This document shows positions 7,728 through 16,422 of a stretch of DNA of 36,666 bases, one piece after another. Position numbers and translations under genes: made by a program. The notes beneath the pieces are model-generated. The model was not told the origin of the DNA, did not search any database, and saw only the letters and a list, made by a program, of their open reading frames with translations. Positions within the stretch are counted from its first letter, which is position 1. Each line of letters opens with the position of its first letter. The stretch comes from Chloroflexota bacterium (lineage in GTDB: Bacteria; Chloroflexota; Dehalococcoidia; Lucifugimonadales; UBA3495), in the NCBI GenBank assembly GCA_022562475.1, contig JADFPD010000009.1, forward strand, positions 1-36,666, written 5' to 3'.

Positions 7728-8366
7728 TTATTTCGGGAGTTTGGGCAGGACCAGGATACCCTCCTCCGGGTCGCCTAAGACGTCGGTTTTGGACTGGGCG
7801 TGTAACTGTCCGGTGTAGGCGTTGATTATCGCGTCGCAACTGTTCCGGTCCAGGTCGTCGGCGTGTTTTTCCATGCCGGAGACCAGGGGCGCCAGATGGT
7901 CGATCATGTAGCTGACGCTGATGGCGCTATTCTTTGGCGGCAACTTGTCGCCGAATAGCAGCATCTTGGTGGCGTGGGGATACACTTCGATCACGTTATG
8001 GCCTGCTTCCCGGAGAGTATTGCTCAAAAGAATCCCACGGTAGATCAGGTCCCTGATGATCGAACCCTTGTTGGTGTAGAAACAGCTGATCCCCATCTTG
8101 GCCAGTTCAAGCTCAAGTAGGCGGCCCTTTCTGTCGGGCACCGAAAACCGGCAATCGCAGGACTGGTCCAAGCAACAAAAACCCGAAGGCAGATTCAAAG
8201 GGGCGCCGATGGCCACCAGGTCTGGCTGGAGGTCGTCCACCAATTTGATCAGCTCGCTATTTTCGTAGAAACTGCCAAGCTCGGACAGATGGGACTGGGA
8301 GTCCAATACGGCTATCGAGGAGGGCTTTTTGTGTGAGGCCCTTAAATCAACACCTAGAACTGACAT
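7728..8366 (-). CDS. DUF429 family protein (predicted RNase H-fold nuclease)
   Basis: 212 residues. The N-terminus GVDLRASHKKPSSIAVLD is the first acidic strand of an RNase H-like fold. DLVAIGAPLNLP, the RGILLSNTLREAGHNVIEVYPHATK stretch and a C-terminal CDAIINAYTG (acidic residue on the last helix) match the DUF429 family, a predicted nuclease whose role is largely unproven. A cysteine-rich insert GFCCLDQSCDC (about 63-73) is probably a metal site. The ATG at 8366 has GGAGA about six bases upstream. It stands alone, ending in its own hairpin. Family confidence is good; function is unknown. Confidence 0.75.
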   Translation of the reverse strand: MSVLGVDLRASHKKPSSIAVLDSQSHLSELGSFYENSELIKLVDDLQPDLVAIGAPLNLPSGFCCLDQSCDCRFSVPDRKGRLLELELAKMGISCFYTNKGSIIRDLIYRGILLSNTLREAGHNVIEVYPHATKMLLFGDKLPPKNSAISVSYMIDHLAPLVSGMEKHADDLDRNSCDAIINAYTGQLHAQSKTDVLGDPEEGILVLPKLPK

Positions 8367-8514
8367 TACGATTCTCCACGTCCGTGAATCGGATAGATTA
8401 GTCTCCCCGGCCCCGCTGCAGGGGCGAGTTTTCTCAGGGAAGGTCCAGTGGAGTTGCCCGGCCGCGCCGGCGTATGCCCGCTTGTCATCAAAAGCCCACG
8501 TGCGGGGAATACGG

Positions 8515-9480
8515 CTATGGTGCGTTAAGCCAGTCTGCCGAAAAAAGAGAGGATTCCAGGTACTCCAAGGCTGCGGAATACGGGTCCGTCTCTTTCGCCG
8601 CTACCTGCTCCAAAGTAGCATTAAGGTCTGGGTCGTTTTCCACCTTTTTGCGAAGACGTTGCGCCAACACCTCTTCCACCGCCTCCAAGAATTCCCTTTT
8701 GCGCTGTCTTCCACGGCGGACTTCAAGGTCGCCGCTGGCGGTTTGAAACTTTCGGTGGTCCTGGATCTTCCCCCAGAGATCCTCGATGCCCTCTCCGGTA
8801 TGCGCCGTTGTCAGCAATACCGGTGGGCTCCACCTGGGACTGACTGCGGATAAATGGAGCATTCCCGTGATAGCCGCTGCCATCCGGTCTGCCCCCTCCC
8901 GGTCCGCCTTGTTTACCAGGAAAATGTCGGCGATCTCCATCACCCCAGCTTTCAATGTCTGAATCGCGTCCCCCGATTCCGGGTTCATCGCTACTAAGAC
9001 AGTGTCCGCCACACTGATGATGCCCAGTTCGGACTGCCCGACGCCCACGGTTTCGACCAGTATCAGGTCGGTTCCGGCGGCATCAAGCGCCCGGACCATG
9101 CTTTTGACGACTCGGGGCAACCCGCCAGTTTGACCTCTGGTGGCCACGCTACGGATAAAGACCCCGGGGTCCAGGTAGTGGCGTTGCATCCGAATGCGGT
9201 CGCCCAATAGGGCGCCACCACTAAAAGGGCTGGTGGGATCGACAGCTATGATGCCCACTGTTGAGCCTGTCGCCCGCACCAACTGCGTCAGTTGGTCCAC
9301 GATTGTGCTCTTTCCCGCGCCGGGAGGGCCGGTGACTCCCACCGTGTAAGCCCTTCCGGTATGCCCATCAACCGCCTTCATTGCCACGGCGGCTGCCGGG
9401 TCACCCCGTTCCAACAAGGTGATCAACCTTGATAGCGCCCTTTGGTCGCCGGCCAATAGTCTTTCGGCAATCTCGGACAT
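8515..9480 (-). CDS. meaB: MeaB/ArgK-type G3E GTPase (methylmalonyl-CoA mutase chaperone)
   Basis: 321 residues, full length. Walker A GPPGAGKST (51-59), the switch segment AVDPTSPFSGGALLGDRIRM (79-98), ETVGVGQSE and NKADREG are all diagnostic of MeaB. MeaB protects and reloads adenosylcobalamin-dependent acyl-CoA mutases using GTP. No mutase subunit is visible in this window, so its client is encoded elsewhere. The ATG at 9480 lies three bases after the stop of a 13-codon upstream ORF that has the best Shine-Dalgarno in the area. The gene's own site is only a distant GGAG, so translational coupling to the upstream ORF is plausible. Confidence 0.92.
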   Translation of the reverse strand: MSEIAERLLAGDQRALSRLITLLERGDPAAAVAMKAVDGHTGRAYTVGVTGPPGAGKSTIVDQLTQLVRATGSTVGIIAVDPTSPFSGGALLGDRIRMQRHYLDPGVFIRSVATRGQTGGLPRVVKSMVRALDAAGTDLILVETVGVGQSELGIISVADTVLVAMNPESGDAIQTLKAGVMEIADIFLVNKADREGADRMAAAITGMLHLSAVSPRWSPPVLLTTAHTGEGIEDLWGKIQDHRKFQTASGDLEVRRGRQRKREFLEAVEEVLAQRLRKKVENDPDLNATLEQVAAKETDPYSAALEYLESSLFSADWLNAP

Positions 9481-9483
9481 TGG

Positions 9484-9525
9484 TCAGGCGCTCCACCGGG
9501 CGGCGCCAGGGGGCGGAAATTTCAC
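9484..9525 (-). CDS. 13-codon upstream ORF (possible leader peptide) before meaB
   Basis: A GTG at 9525 preceded by a strong GAGGAGG (9533-9539, spacing 7) opens a 13-codon frame (VKFPPPGAARWSA) that ends in TGA, three bases before the meaB ATG. The strong ribosome site placed on this mini-ORF rather than on meaB suggests a coupled leader. It is proline-rich (PPP), which could slow ribosomes. It could also be a remnant of an older N-terminus. Confidence 0.45.
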   Translation of the reverse strand: MKFPPPGAARWSA

Positions 9526-9889
9526 TGTTGGACCTCCTCGGAATCTAGCACCCGCTAGGCACAGCGTCAAGGCTGAGATTTGGATAATGAATGATGAGGA
9601 ATATCGCATGTCAAAGATGGAATCGCGGTCCTTGATGACAGTTCATTTTGGCCAGCGAATCGAAGTTGCCAAACCGAATCCGTGAACGGCGATGCGTATT
9701 CGTTATGTAAAGTATCGCCGAACCGGAGAAATAAGTGTGTCTGGTCCGATGACGTCCTGGGTGGAATTATGAAGTTTCCCGGGTCGATTCGGATTTCCTT
9801 GGACGGTGCCGAGGGATCGCGGGGCGGGAAAACGGATGAGGCGGCGCCGGAAACCGATGGAATGACCCGGCGGGCCTGTTCTGACCGGC
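9526..9889. other. Gene-free spacer between cysS-glycosyltransferase and meaB
   Basis: About 360 bases with no credible gene on either strand; the short open frames here lack family signatures and ribosome sites. Moderately AT-rich around 9585-9660. It should contain the meaB promoter (minus strand) and the 3' untranslated region of the cysS fusion. No clear terminator hairpin was seen. Confidence 0.6.
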
Positions 9890-12106
9890 TTAATGATGAA
9901 ATTGCTCGTGGCCTTCAAACCCGACGGCGTCGGCGGCGATCAGCAGGTCTGGCCGGTTGCCCCAGCGCTTCAGGAACCGCCCGAAGTTCTTCCTGCTCAA
10001 TTCGTCGCGTTGGTTGTCGTCCAACTCCGTCCACTGGCGGTGTTCGTGGCGGACCAGGGGCAGGCTGGAGTCCGCCACCACCCGGAGACCCTTGTCCTTG
10101 AACTGGAAGCAATAATCGATGTCCAAGTTCCGGTAGAAACGGAAGCACTCACGCATCAGCCCGACGTTGTTGACCTCTGCCCGGCGGAAGGCCATGCAAT
10201 AGGCCTGCATGGCGTCGGCGTCTCCGCTCTCAACCTCTTCGTGGAAATGCTGCATGTCGGGGGTGCTGAGTCCCCAGGGGCCGAAGATACCCACCGTAGG
10301 GTCGCTCAGTTTCTCGGCGATGGAGTCCAGGATATTCCCTGTGATCTCCGCTGAACCGTCCAAGACCACGATGTTGCGGCCGCGGCTCTGCTTGAGGCCG
10401 ATGTTCTTGCTGGCAGCGTCGCCGATAACGTGATCGCAGTGGACCACACGGAGTTCCGGGTACTCAATTAACATCTCCTCCAGGAGTTCCCCGGTGCCGT
10501 CCGTAGAGCCATTGTCGATGACGATGGCCTCAACGGAGTGGCTACCGGAGTGTTGGAGCATCCCGTTGATGCAGCGCCTGACGTCGCTGGGATATCCGTA
10601 TGCGTTCAAAACGAAAGTGAAGTCGAGCTCGGAGGGCAGGTCCAAGTAGGACTCAACCTCCCTCGACGACGACACTGAGGCCCACTTTTCTTGCCGCAGT
10701 TCCAATGGCGTCTTGGGCCGGGCCCGCGTGCCGGCTGCGGTGTCTTGCACGATATAGCCATCCGAGACGAGTTGGCCCCGCAGGGAGTCCGCGGTGGCGT
10801 AGTCGGACCGTTCGCGGTGTCCCCCCCTGATTTTGAGTGTGGCGGCGACTTCGTTGTCCACGGTGTTCTCGGTTGGGGCCTTGTCCAAGTCCAGGCCGAA
10901 GATCTCGTCAAATTCCAGCAGGAGGTCCATCTTGACGCGGCCCGGCAGTTCAGACCGGACCATCGCCCAGGTCAAGGCCAGCGCGCCCGGAAGGTCCAGG
11001 TCCGATTCGACGGCCTCCCAGAACCGGCGCCGGTATTCCTCGGTCTCGCCTGCGTGTTTGGCGGCCTGTCCGTTGGCATCCGGTTCTTGGCTCCAGAGCC
11101 ACACCCGCTGCCGCAGGCCGGTCAGAGCCTTCTCCGCGGCCTTCAAAGATGTGAAGGTGAAGTTCATGCGGTGGCGGTACAGGATGGTCATGCACAAATA
11201 GCGGAAGGAGAGGGGAGAGAAACCGCGCTCGATCAGTTCTTCGATGAGGAAAACATTGCCGGCGGACTTGGCCATCTTGGCGCCGTCGGCCAATAGATGT
11301 TGGGCGTGGACCCAGTAGTTGACGTGTTGGTGGCCGAAAGCGCCCTCGCTCTGGGCGATCTCGTCTTCGTGGTGGGGAAATACGTTGTCGACGCCACCCG
11401 TGTGGATGTCGAAACTCTCTCCCAGGTATTTGGAAGCCATGGCTGAACACTCGATGTGCCAGCCGGGGAATCCGGCGCCCCAGGGGCTGTCCCATTTCAC
11501 GTCTCGGCCCGGCTCCGCAGCCTTCCAGAGGGTGAAATCTCTGGGGTCGCGCTTCAGCGGATCGACCTCGGAACGAACGCCTTCCAACAGGTCGCCGCCG
11601 ATGTTGTTGGAGAGCTTGCCGTAGCCCTTGAATGACGGCACATCGAAGTACAGGTTGCCGCCCTTCTCGTAGGCATGTCCCTTGGCCAGCAGGGCTTCGT
11701 TTATGGCGATCATCTCTGGGATGTGGTCGCTGGCCCAGGGAAACACCGTAGCCTCCATGATGTTGAGGCGGGCTTCGTCCCGGTGGAACCGTCCGGCATA
11801 GACGCTGGCGATCTCTTGAATCGTCTTGCCCTCTGCCAGCGCGGCATTGATCATCTTGTCGCCGCCGGTCTCGGCCATCTCTCGGCGCATGTGGCCGACG
11901 TCCGTGATGTTCTTGACGTGCGTTACTTGCATGCCACTGTGAATCAGCGAACGACGGACCCAGTCGGCCATGAGGTAGGTACGCAGGTTCCCGATATGGG
12001 CGTCGCGGTATACGGTGGGACCGCAGGTGTACATTTGGATGATCCCCGGCGTAGTAGGGCGAATTTCTTCAACCCGTTTTGCCAGGGTGTTGTAGATGCG
12101 GAGCAA
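9890..12106 (-). CDS. cysS: Cysteinyl-tRNA synthetase fused to a family-2 glycosyltransferase
   Basis: 738 residues. Residues 1-~475 form a complete class I CysRS: zinc ligand C28 in TCGPTVY, HIGH motif as HIGN (37-40), NITDVGH, second zinc region GWHIEC (C220) and HHEDE (245-249), KMSKS as KMAKS (277-281), and the usual C-terminal SDYATADSLRGQL helix. Residues ~495-738 are a GT2-type domain beginning FTFVLNAYGYPSDV, with DNGSTDGTGE (531-540), VVLDGSAEITGN, CMAFRRAEV and FYRNLDIDYCFQ, resembling rhamnosyltransferase-like GT2 proteins. The frame is continuous with no internal stop, and the linker (~475-495) is short. The start is TTG with AGAGGT upstream. The first half charges tRNA-Cys; the second probably transfers a sugar to an unknown acceptor. 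CysRS is normally ~450-500 residues, so the fusion is unusual. Confidence 0.88.
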   Translation of the reverse strand: MLRIYNTLAKRVEEIRPTTPGIIQMYTCGPTVYRDAHIGNLRTYLMADWVRRSLIHSGMQVTHVKNITDVGHMRREMAETGGDKMINAALAEGKTIQEIASVYAGRFHRDEARLNIMEATVFPWASDHIPEMIAINEALLAKGHAYEKGGNLYFDVPSFKGYGKLSNNIGGDLLEGVRSEVDPLKRDPRDFTLWKAAEPGRDVKWDSPWGAGFPGWHIECSAMASKYLGESFDIHTGGVDNVFPHHEDEIAQSEGAFGHQHVNYWVHAQHLLADGAKMAKSAGNVFLIEELIERGFSPLSFRYLCMTILYRHRMNFTFTSLKAAEKALTGLRQRVWLWSQEPDANGQAAKHAGETEEYRRRFWEAVESDLDLPGALALTWAMVRSELPGRVKMDLLLEFDEIFGLDLDKAPTENTVDNEVAATLKIRGGHRERSDYATADSLRGQLVSDGYIVQDTAAGTRARPKTPLELRQEKWASVSSSREVESYLDLPSELDFTFVLNAYGYPSDVRRCINGMLQHSGSHSVEAIVIDNGSTDGTGELLEEMLIEYPELRVVHCDHVIGDAASKNIGLKQSRGRNIVVLDGSAEITGNILDSIAEKLSDPTVGIFGPWGLSTPDMQHFHEEVESGDADAMQAYCMAFRRAEVNNVGLMRECFRFYRNLDIDYCFQFKDKGLRVVADSSLPLVRHEHRQWTELDDNQRDELSRKNFGRFLKRWGNRPDLLIAADAVGFEGHEQFHH

Positions 12107-12287
12107 AGAGACCTCTTCTACCTGAGGTTACACGCTCGGGGTTGCGTGTTGGGCCAGTTTAGCACGTTCCACGGCTGTCTGCCATACGGAATCCTGTCAT
12201 CCTGCCACCGTATGCCCGAGGCGGCGGGATGGGCCGGTCAATCTACCGGGAAACCAGCGCCGGTTTCACGCCAGCGAAGTCACTAAG

Positions 12288-12743
12288 CTATAGCCATCCG
12301 GGGAACGCGTTTACGTGGGCAGTTAGGCCGTCCAATTCGATCCGGCCGTCGTCCACGCAATCCGCCAAGGACGCCATTCCCATCCAGACTTTGTGGATGG
12401 CGATGGTGTCAGCGGTTACGAATAGGTCAACATCGAGTCCCGGGTCCTGCATGCAGACAGAAGGTCCAGGACGCTCCAGGACCAGCCAATAGTCCCCCTT
12501 GGCGGCGCCAATAAAGCTAAATTGCACCACTACCCTTTCCGGTGGTAAAGCGTCGATGTTTACCCTCCGGTGCATGTCCCACACCAGTAATGCTGGGTCT
12601 ACGTCCTCCGGTCCGATATCGTGGTTGATCCATTTTTGGCCCCATGCACCAAGACCGCGCACGACATCTAGGAGGTCGGCGCCGGCTTCGGTCAGGTGGT
12701 ACTCCGCCCGTTTGCTGCTTCCATCGGCCTTCCGCGTCAACAC
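12288..12743 (-). pseudogene. N-terminally truncated HxlR-type regulator with SCP2-like C-terminal domain
   Basis: 151 residues from a GTG, with an in-frame TGA two codons upstream. The first ~40 residues (LTRKADGSSKRAEYHLTEAG, then ADLLDVVRGLGAWGQKW) match the wing and last helix of HxlR winged-helix regulators. The ~60 residues that normally precede them, including the recognition helix, are absent and do not reappear convincingly in another frame. The remainder (~50-151) looks like the SCP2/sterol-carrier-like domain fused to some HxlR proteins. Only about 70 bases separate its start from the terminator hairpin at 12813-12847. I read it as a deletion remnant; a functional SCP2-like protein is possible but less likely. 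Confidence 0.6.
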
Positions 12744-12812
12744 ACCGGTTCAGCGGCCGGATAGCCCTCGGCTTGGACCCCATCGGTTAGACCTCGGAAT
12801 TCGAACCAACGC

Positions 12813-12847
12813 AAGAGGCCCAGTCTTCGGAAAAGACCGGGCCTCTT
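12813..12847. terminator. Hairpin terminator after the tandem CoA-transferase gene
   Basis: Arms 12813-12827 and 12833-12847 pair at 14 of 15 positions (AAGAGGCCC core), with a 5-base loop. It lies 25 bases after the stop of the leftward CoA-transferase gene; a TTTT run follows on the + strand. It shares the GAGGCCC core with the hairpin at 7655-7696. Confidence 0.65.
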
Positions 12848-12871
12848 TTCATGTGCGGTAAAACTTGCGTT

Positions 12872-15178
12872 CTATCGTTGGTGCTGGACCACCGCTCCTG
12901 ACAGTTTCAGTGATTCGATCTGCTCCCCGGTATACCCAGCCTCGCTGAGGATCTCGTCGGTCTCCGCTCCCAGTAACGGAGTGGGCCGGCCGATCTGCAT
13001 CGGAGTCTCGGAGAGTTTGGCGACGGTGCCCAGGTGGTCGGCTTGGCCGAATCCGGGATGGTCCCGGCCGACGATGAGCCCAGCCTTGCGGATGTCGGCG
13101 TCGTCTCGGAAATCCTCCACCATCCGGTTGGCGATCACGCTGACCCCGGTGGGGTTTATGAGCATCTCCCATTCCGCCCTTGGCTTTCCGGCCAAAACTT
13201 GAGCCAGCGACTGAGCCAGGGCTTCGTCGTCGCCATCTGCCAGTTCCGAAAATTCAGATAGCGCGGCGAGCCGCTTCCAGGCCTCGTCGCTGGGACAGTG
13301 GAAGTACATCCAGCCGTCGGATGCGGCATAGAGGCGGGACTTGGCGGAGAGCCCGCGCACGCCCAGACCCTCTGGTTCGTCTCTTTCGTAGCCGTCGTAG
13401 TCCAGGAAGAATGGTGATTGCAGCAGACCGGCGGTCAATGCCAGCCCACTGTCCACGGACTGTCCCTTGCCGGTGCGGTTGCGCTCGTGGACGGCCAGGG
13501 CCACGGCGTAGGCGCCCATCAGCCCGGTGCCGTAGTCGTTCATGGGGTAGGGCAGCAGTTTGGGGGCCGAATCGCGGCCGCCGCGCCGTACCTGGATGCC
13601 GCTGGTGGCCTGGGCCAACTGCTCCCAGCCGGGGCGCTCAGCCCAAGGGCCGTCGTAGCCAAAGGCGTTCAGCGACGCGAGGATGATGTCGGGCTTTCGT
13701 TTCTTCATCTCTTCGTAGCTGATGCCCAACCGGGCCAGGCTGCTCTTCCGGTTGTTCTCCACCACCACATCGGCGGTTTCCAGGAGCTTATAGAAAACTT
13801 CCAGCCCCTCTTTTGTCTTGAGGTTGATCTGGATGCTGCGCTTGCCCCGGTTAACGTCGGTGTTTCCGGCGATGTCGTAGGGACGGGATGGGTCGTCGAT
13901 CTTGATGATATCCGCGCCGAATTCGCCCAATGTGCGTCCGCAGGTGGGCCCCGCCAGGACGATACAGAGGTCAAGCACCCGGATGCCTTCCAAGGCGCTC
14001 ATGATGTTTTCCTCGCCGTCCGGGTAGGTCACGGGCCGCCCTGGGGCGTTATCCACCTCGTCCAAAATCTCTGAAGTGTGCTCTCCCAGCTTTGGGGCCC
14101 GCCCTTGGATGGCGCCGGGCGTCCCGCGTAGACGCACTTGGACTCCCGGTTGTTTCATCCGGCCGTATTGGGCGTCGTCGACCTCGGTCACCATCTTTCC
14201 GGCGATGGCATGCTCGTGGACGAGCCATTCGTCAACGGTCTTACAGATCGTGCCGACGCCGTCGGACTCTGCGATCGCGTCCTCCCATTCCTTGGCGGTC
14301 CGCTCCAGGAACATTTTCTCGAACCGGTCTTTCCACATGGCCACGGTCTCCGGCGCAACCTCCGCCCCGTAGAGGTCCTCCAGGTCTTCGATCCATTCGG
14401 GACGGTTGGCGGCGGCCATCAATTGGCTCACGAACCGCTGGTACATGCCGTGGGACTGGAAGTAACGGCCGTCGGCACACATGTACTGGTGGGACATGAC
14501 GTTCCGGGGCAGGTCGAACATGTCAGGCGGGTTGATGTCGTACAACTTGACCAGGTGCCGCCCGATGGCCGAGAACATGGCGCTGTGCATGGGCACTTCG
14601 ATGCGCTGGCCCTTGCCGGTCCTGTCGCGGGCCACCAGAGCCATGGTCACCGATACCGAGGCCACGATGGCGGCGAAGGTGCTGGCCGCCGGCAGCGGCA
14701 GGAACAACGGCTCGTCCGCTCCGTCGACATGCTGGTAAACACCGGTAGAGGCGGAGACGATGCCCTCCCAGCCGCGTTCGTTGCGGTGGGGGCTGTCTTC
14801 GCCGAAACCGGGGATCGAGCAATAGAGCAGCCTGGGATTGTCTTTGGACAGGGCTGAGTAGCCGATTCCTAATCGGTCGGCCACGCCGGGCCGGTAATTC
14901 TCGATAACGATGTCTGACTTCTTGGCCAGCGCTTGGGCGGCGGCCTGACCCTCGGGCGTTTTCAGGTCGAGGACTACCGAGCGCTTGCCCCGGTTCCAGG
15001 TGGCGAAGGCCGGTTCGCTCCGGGCAGGGTCGCCGCCGGGACGCTCCACCTTGATCACGTCAGCGCCCTGGTCGCTCAGCAGCATCCCCAACATGGGTCC
15101 AGGGATGTACTGGCCGAAATCCAAGACCTGCACGCCACGCAACGCGCCTTGCGCCTGGGTCCGATCTGTGGTCGTCAT
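12872..15178 (-). CDS. Tandem-domain class III (CaiB/BaiF-type) CoA-transferase
   Basis: 768 residues from the ATG at 15178, chosen because GAGGAC lies about seven bases upstream; an earlier in-frame start at 15247 adds 23 residues with no homology signal. Two full CaiB/BaiF domains lie in tandem. The first (~12-370) begins GVQVLDFGQYIPGPMLG and the second (~395-768) begins GIRVLDLCIVLAGPTCG; both carry NRGKRS and RTGKGQ. The catalytic aspartate of class III transferases (the GDxxxG position) is present in the C-terminal half (MNDYGTG, D548) but replaced in the N-terminal half (LPAASTF). This one-active-half layout resembles DddD (DMSP CoA-transferase/lyase). It would move CoA between an acyl-CoA and a carboxylate; substrate unknown. 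It precedes its own hairpin. Confidence 0.85.
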   Translation of the reverse strand: MTTTDRTQAQGALRGVQVLDFGQYIPGPMLGMLLSDQGADVIKVERPGGDPARSEPAFATWNRGKRSVVLDLKTPEGQAAAQALAKKSDIVIENYRPGVADRLGIGYSALSKDNPRLLYCSIPGFGEDSPHRNERGWEGIVSASTGVYQHVDGADEPLFLPLPAASTFAAIVASVSVTMALVARDRTGKGQRIEVPMHSAMFSAIGRHLVKLYDINPPDMFDLPRNVMSHQYMCADGRYFQSHGMYQRFVSQLMAAANRPEWIEDLEDLYGAEVAPETVAMWKDRFEKMFLERTAKEWEDAIAESDGVGTICKTVDEWLVHEHAIAGKMVTEVDDAQYGRMKQPGVQVRLRGTPGAIQGRAPKLGEHTSEILDEVDNAPGRPVTYPDGEENIMSALEGIRVLDLCIVLAGPTCGRTLGEFGADIIKIDDPSRPYDIAGNTDVNRGKRSIQINLKTKEGLEVFYKLLETADVVVENNRKSSLARLGISYEEMKKRKPDIILASLNAFGYDGPWAERPGWEQLAQATSGIQVRRGGRDSAPKLLPYPMNDYGTGLMGAYAVALAVHERNRTGKGQSVDSGLALTAGLLQSPFFLDYDGYERDEPEGLGVRGLSAKSRLYAASDGWMYFHCPSDEAWKRLAALSEFSELADGDDEALAQSLAQVLAGKPRAEWEMLINPTGVSVIANRMVEDFRDDADIRKAGLIVGRDHPGFGQADHLGTVAKLSETPMQIGRPTPLLGAETDEILSEAGYTGEQIESLKLSGAVVQHQR

Positions 15179-15266
15179 ATAAAATGTCCTCAAATTCTTC
15201 GCTGTGATAGGCGTGAGAATCGTAGCAACGGCCCCGCCGACCGTCAACCTCCGGCCACCGGCAGGC

Positions 15267-16310
15267 CTAATTCACTTCCAGATGCTCAATCTTGACCGCC
15301 CGCCCGGTCTTGGCCGACTGAATGACCGCTGAGTTGATCTCCGTTGACCTCAGGCCGTCGATGCCGGTGGCGGCGGGCTCCCGGTCCTCTTTCAATGCGG
15401 CGTGGAAATCGGTCAGTTCGGCGACGAAGTTGGCCAGGTAGTCGTACTCCCAGCTTTCGGTGTGGTTCACCGTCTCGCTTACCACCTGCACCTCGCCCAT
15501 GCGGGCCTCCCAAAGGGTGGCCGTGCCGGTGAAGCGGCCGTCGGTGCCGTAGACGGTGAAGTTGTTCAACGTGTCGGGCAGCATCCTGCCGCAACTGACG
15601 TTGGCGATGGTCCCGTCTTCCAGGCGCAGGGACATGCTGGCGATGTGCTCCAGCGGTTGGGCGTCGGTCTGGCCGTCGGTCATGGCCGTAACCTCTATGA
15701 TCTCCTGGCCCATGACGAACCGCACCAGGTCGAACACGTGGACACCAAGGCCCATGATCACCGAGCCGCCGCCCATGGCCTCGGGGTCTTCCCACCAGGC
15801 ACGAAGGCCGGACCGTGGCCGGTGTTCCGGTTCCCCGCGCTCGCCGCGCCCCCAATGGCCCTGGAGTAGCCGGATGCGGCCCAACTTGCCTTGGGACACC
15901 AAATCTCTGGCCAGCCAGTGGGCCGGATGGAAGCGCAGTTCAAAGCCCAGGCCCAGCTTCACGCCGTTGGCCTGACACGCTTGGACCATGGCCAGAGCGT
16001 CATCCACCGAAGTGGCCATGGGTTTCTCCGACAGCACGTGCTTCCCGGCCTTGGCGGCCTGGGCGGTGTGACCCGCGTGCAGGGCGTTGGGCGAGGCCAC
16101 GAATACGGCGTCGATTCGAGAATCGGCCAGTAAGTCGTCCATGTTGGAATACCCAACCTGCGCCCCGTGGGTCTCGGCGAAGGCGTCGGCCCGGCCCTGG
16201 TCCCGGCTCAAGACTGCGATCAACTCGGAGTCCGGAGTTAGCCCGATGGCCGGCGCCAACTTCTGGTGTGGGTGCATCCCCGCGCCGATGATCGCCCAAC
16301 CTAACGGCAC
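15267..16310 (-). CDS. Gfo/Idh/MocA family NAD(P)-dependent oxidoreductase
   Basis: 347 residues from a GTG at 16310, preferred because AGGAGG stands six bases before it; an upstream GTG at 16358 would add 16 residues without a ribosome site. The N-terminal Rossmann domain starts GWAIIGAG and carries the family's SEKPMA motif (EKP at 95-97). The C-terminal alpha/beta domain includes GGGSVIMGLGVHVFDLVRFV, whose histidine is the usual catalytic or metal position (GxxxDxGxHxxDL in relatives). Members oxidise or reduce sugars, inositols and related polyols in the cytoplasm; the substrate is not evident. It is leftward and divergent from the maleylpyruvate-isomerase-like gene. Confidence 0.88.
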   Translation of the reverse strand: MPLGWAIIGAGMHPHQKLAPAIGLTPDSELIAVLSRDQGRADAFAETHGAQVGYSNMDDLLADSRIDAVFVASPNALHAGHTAQAAKAGKHVLSEKPMATSVDDALAMVQACQANGVKLGLGFELRFHPAHWLARDLVSQGKLGRIRLLQGHWGRGERGEPEHRPRSGLRAWWEDPEAMGGGSVIMGLGVHVFDLVRFVMGQEIIEVTAMTDGQTDAQPLEHIASMSLRLEDGTIANVSCGRMLPDTLNNFTVYGTDGRFTGTATLWEARMGEVQVVSETVNHTESWEYDYLANFVAELTDFHAALKEDREPAATGIDGLRSTEINSAVIQSAKTGRAVKIEHLEVN

Positions 16311-16336
16311 CGCGGGCCTCCTGTGCGAATCTGGGA

Positions 16337-16364
16337 TTGTATAAAGCTGGAAGGCCACTATAAT
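16337..16364 (+). promoter_or_regulatory. Possible promoter of the maleylpyruvate-isomerase-like gene
   Basis: TTGTAT (16337-16342) and a perfect TATAAT (16359-16364) are 16 bases apart, about 60 bases upstream of the ATG at 16423, which has GAGAGGGG just before it. If the leftward gene starts at 16310 the promoter is intergenic. Confidence 0.5.
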
Positions 16365-16422
16365 ACCGCCAACGCAGAGGACATCACAGCGGGAAATCAG
16401 GGGCTACCAAAGAGAGGGGATA

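Noticed and set aside
9703-9918. Minus-strand 71-codon open frame between cysS fusion and meaB
   Set aside because: Low-complexity, basic translation, no ribosome site, overlaps the end of the cysS fusion.
12791-12812. TTCGAACC-like sequence resembling a tRNA T-loop
   Set aside because: No acceptor, D or anticodon stems can be built around it.
14092-14857. Long + strand open frames opposite the tandem CoA-transferase
   Set aside because: Typical antisense shadows in GC-rich coding DNA; the minus-strand protein has two full domains and a good ribosome site.
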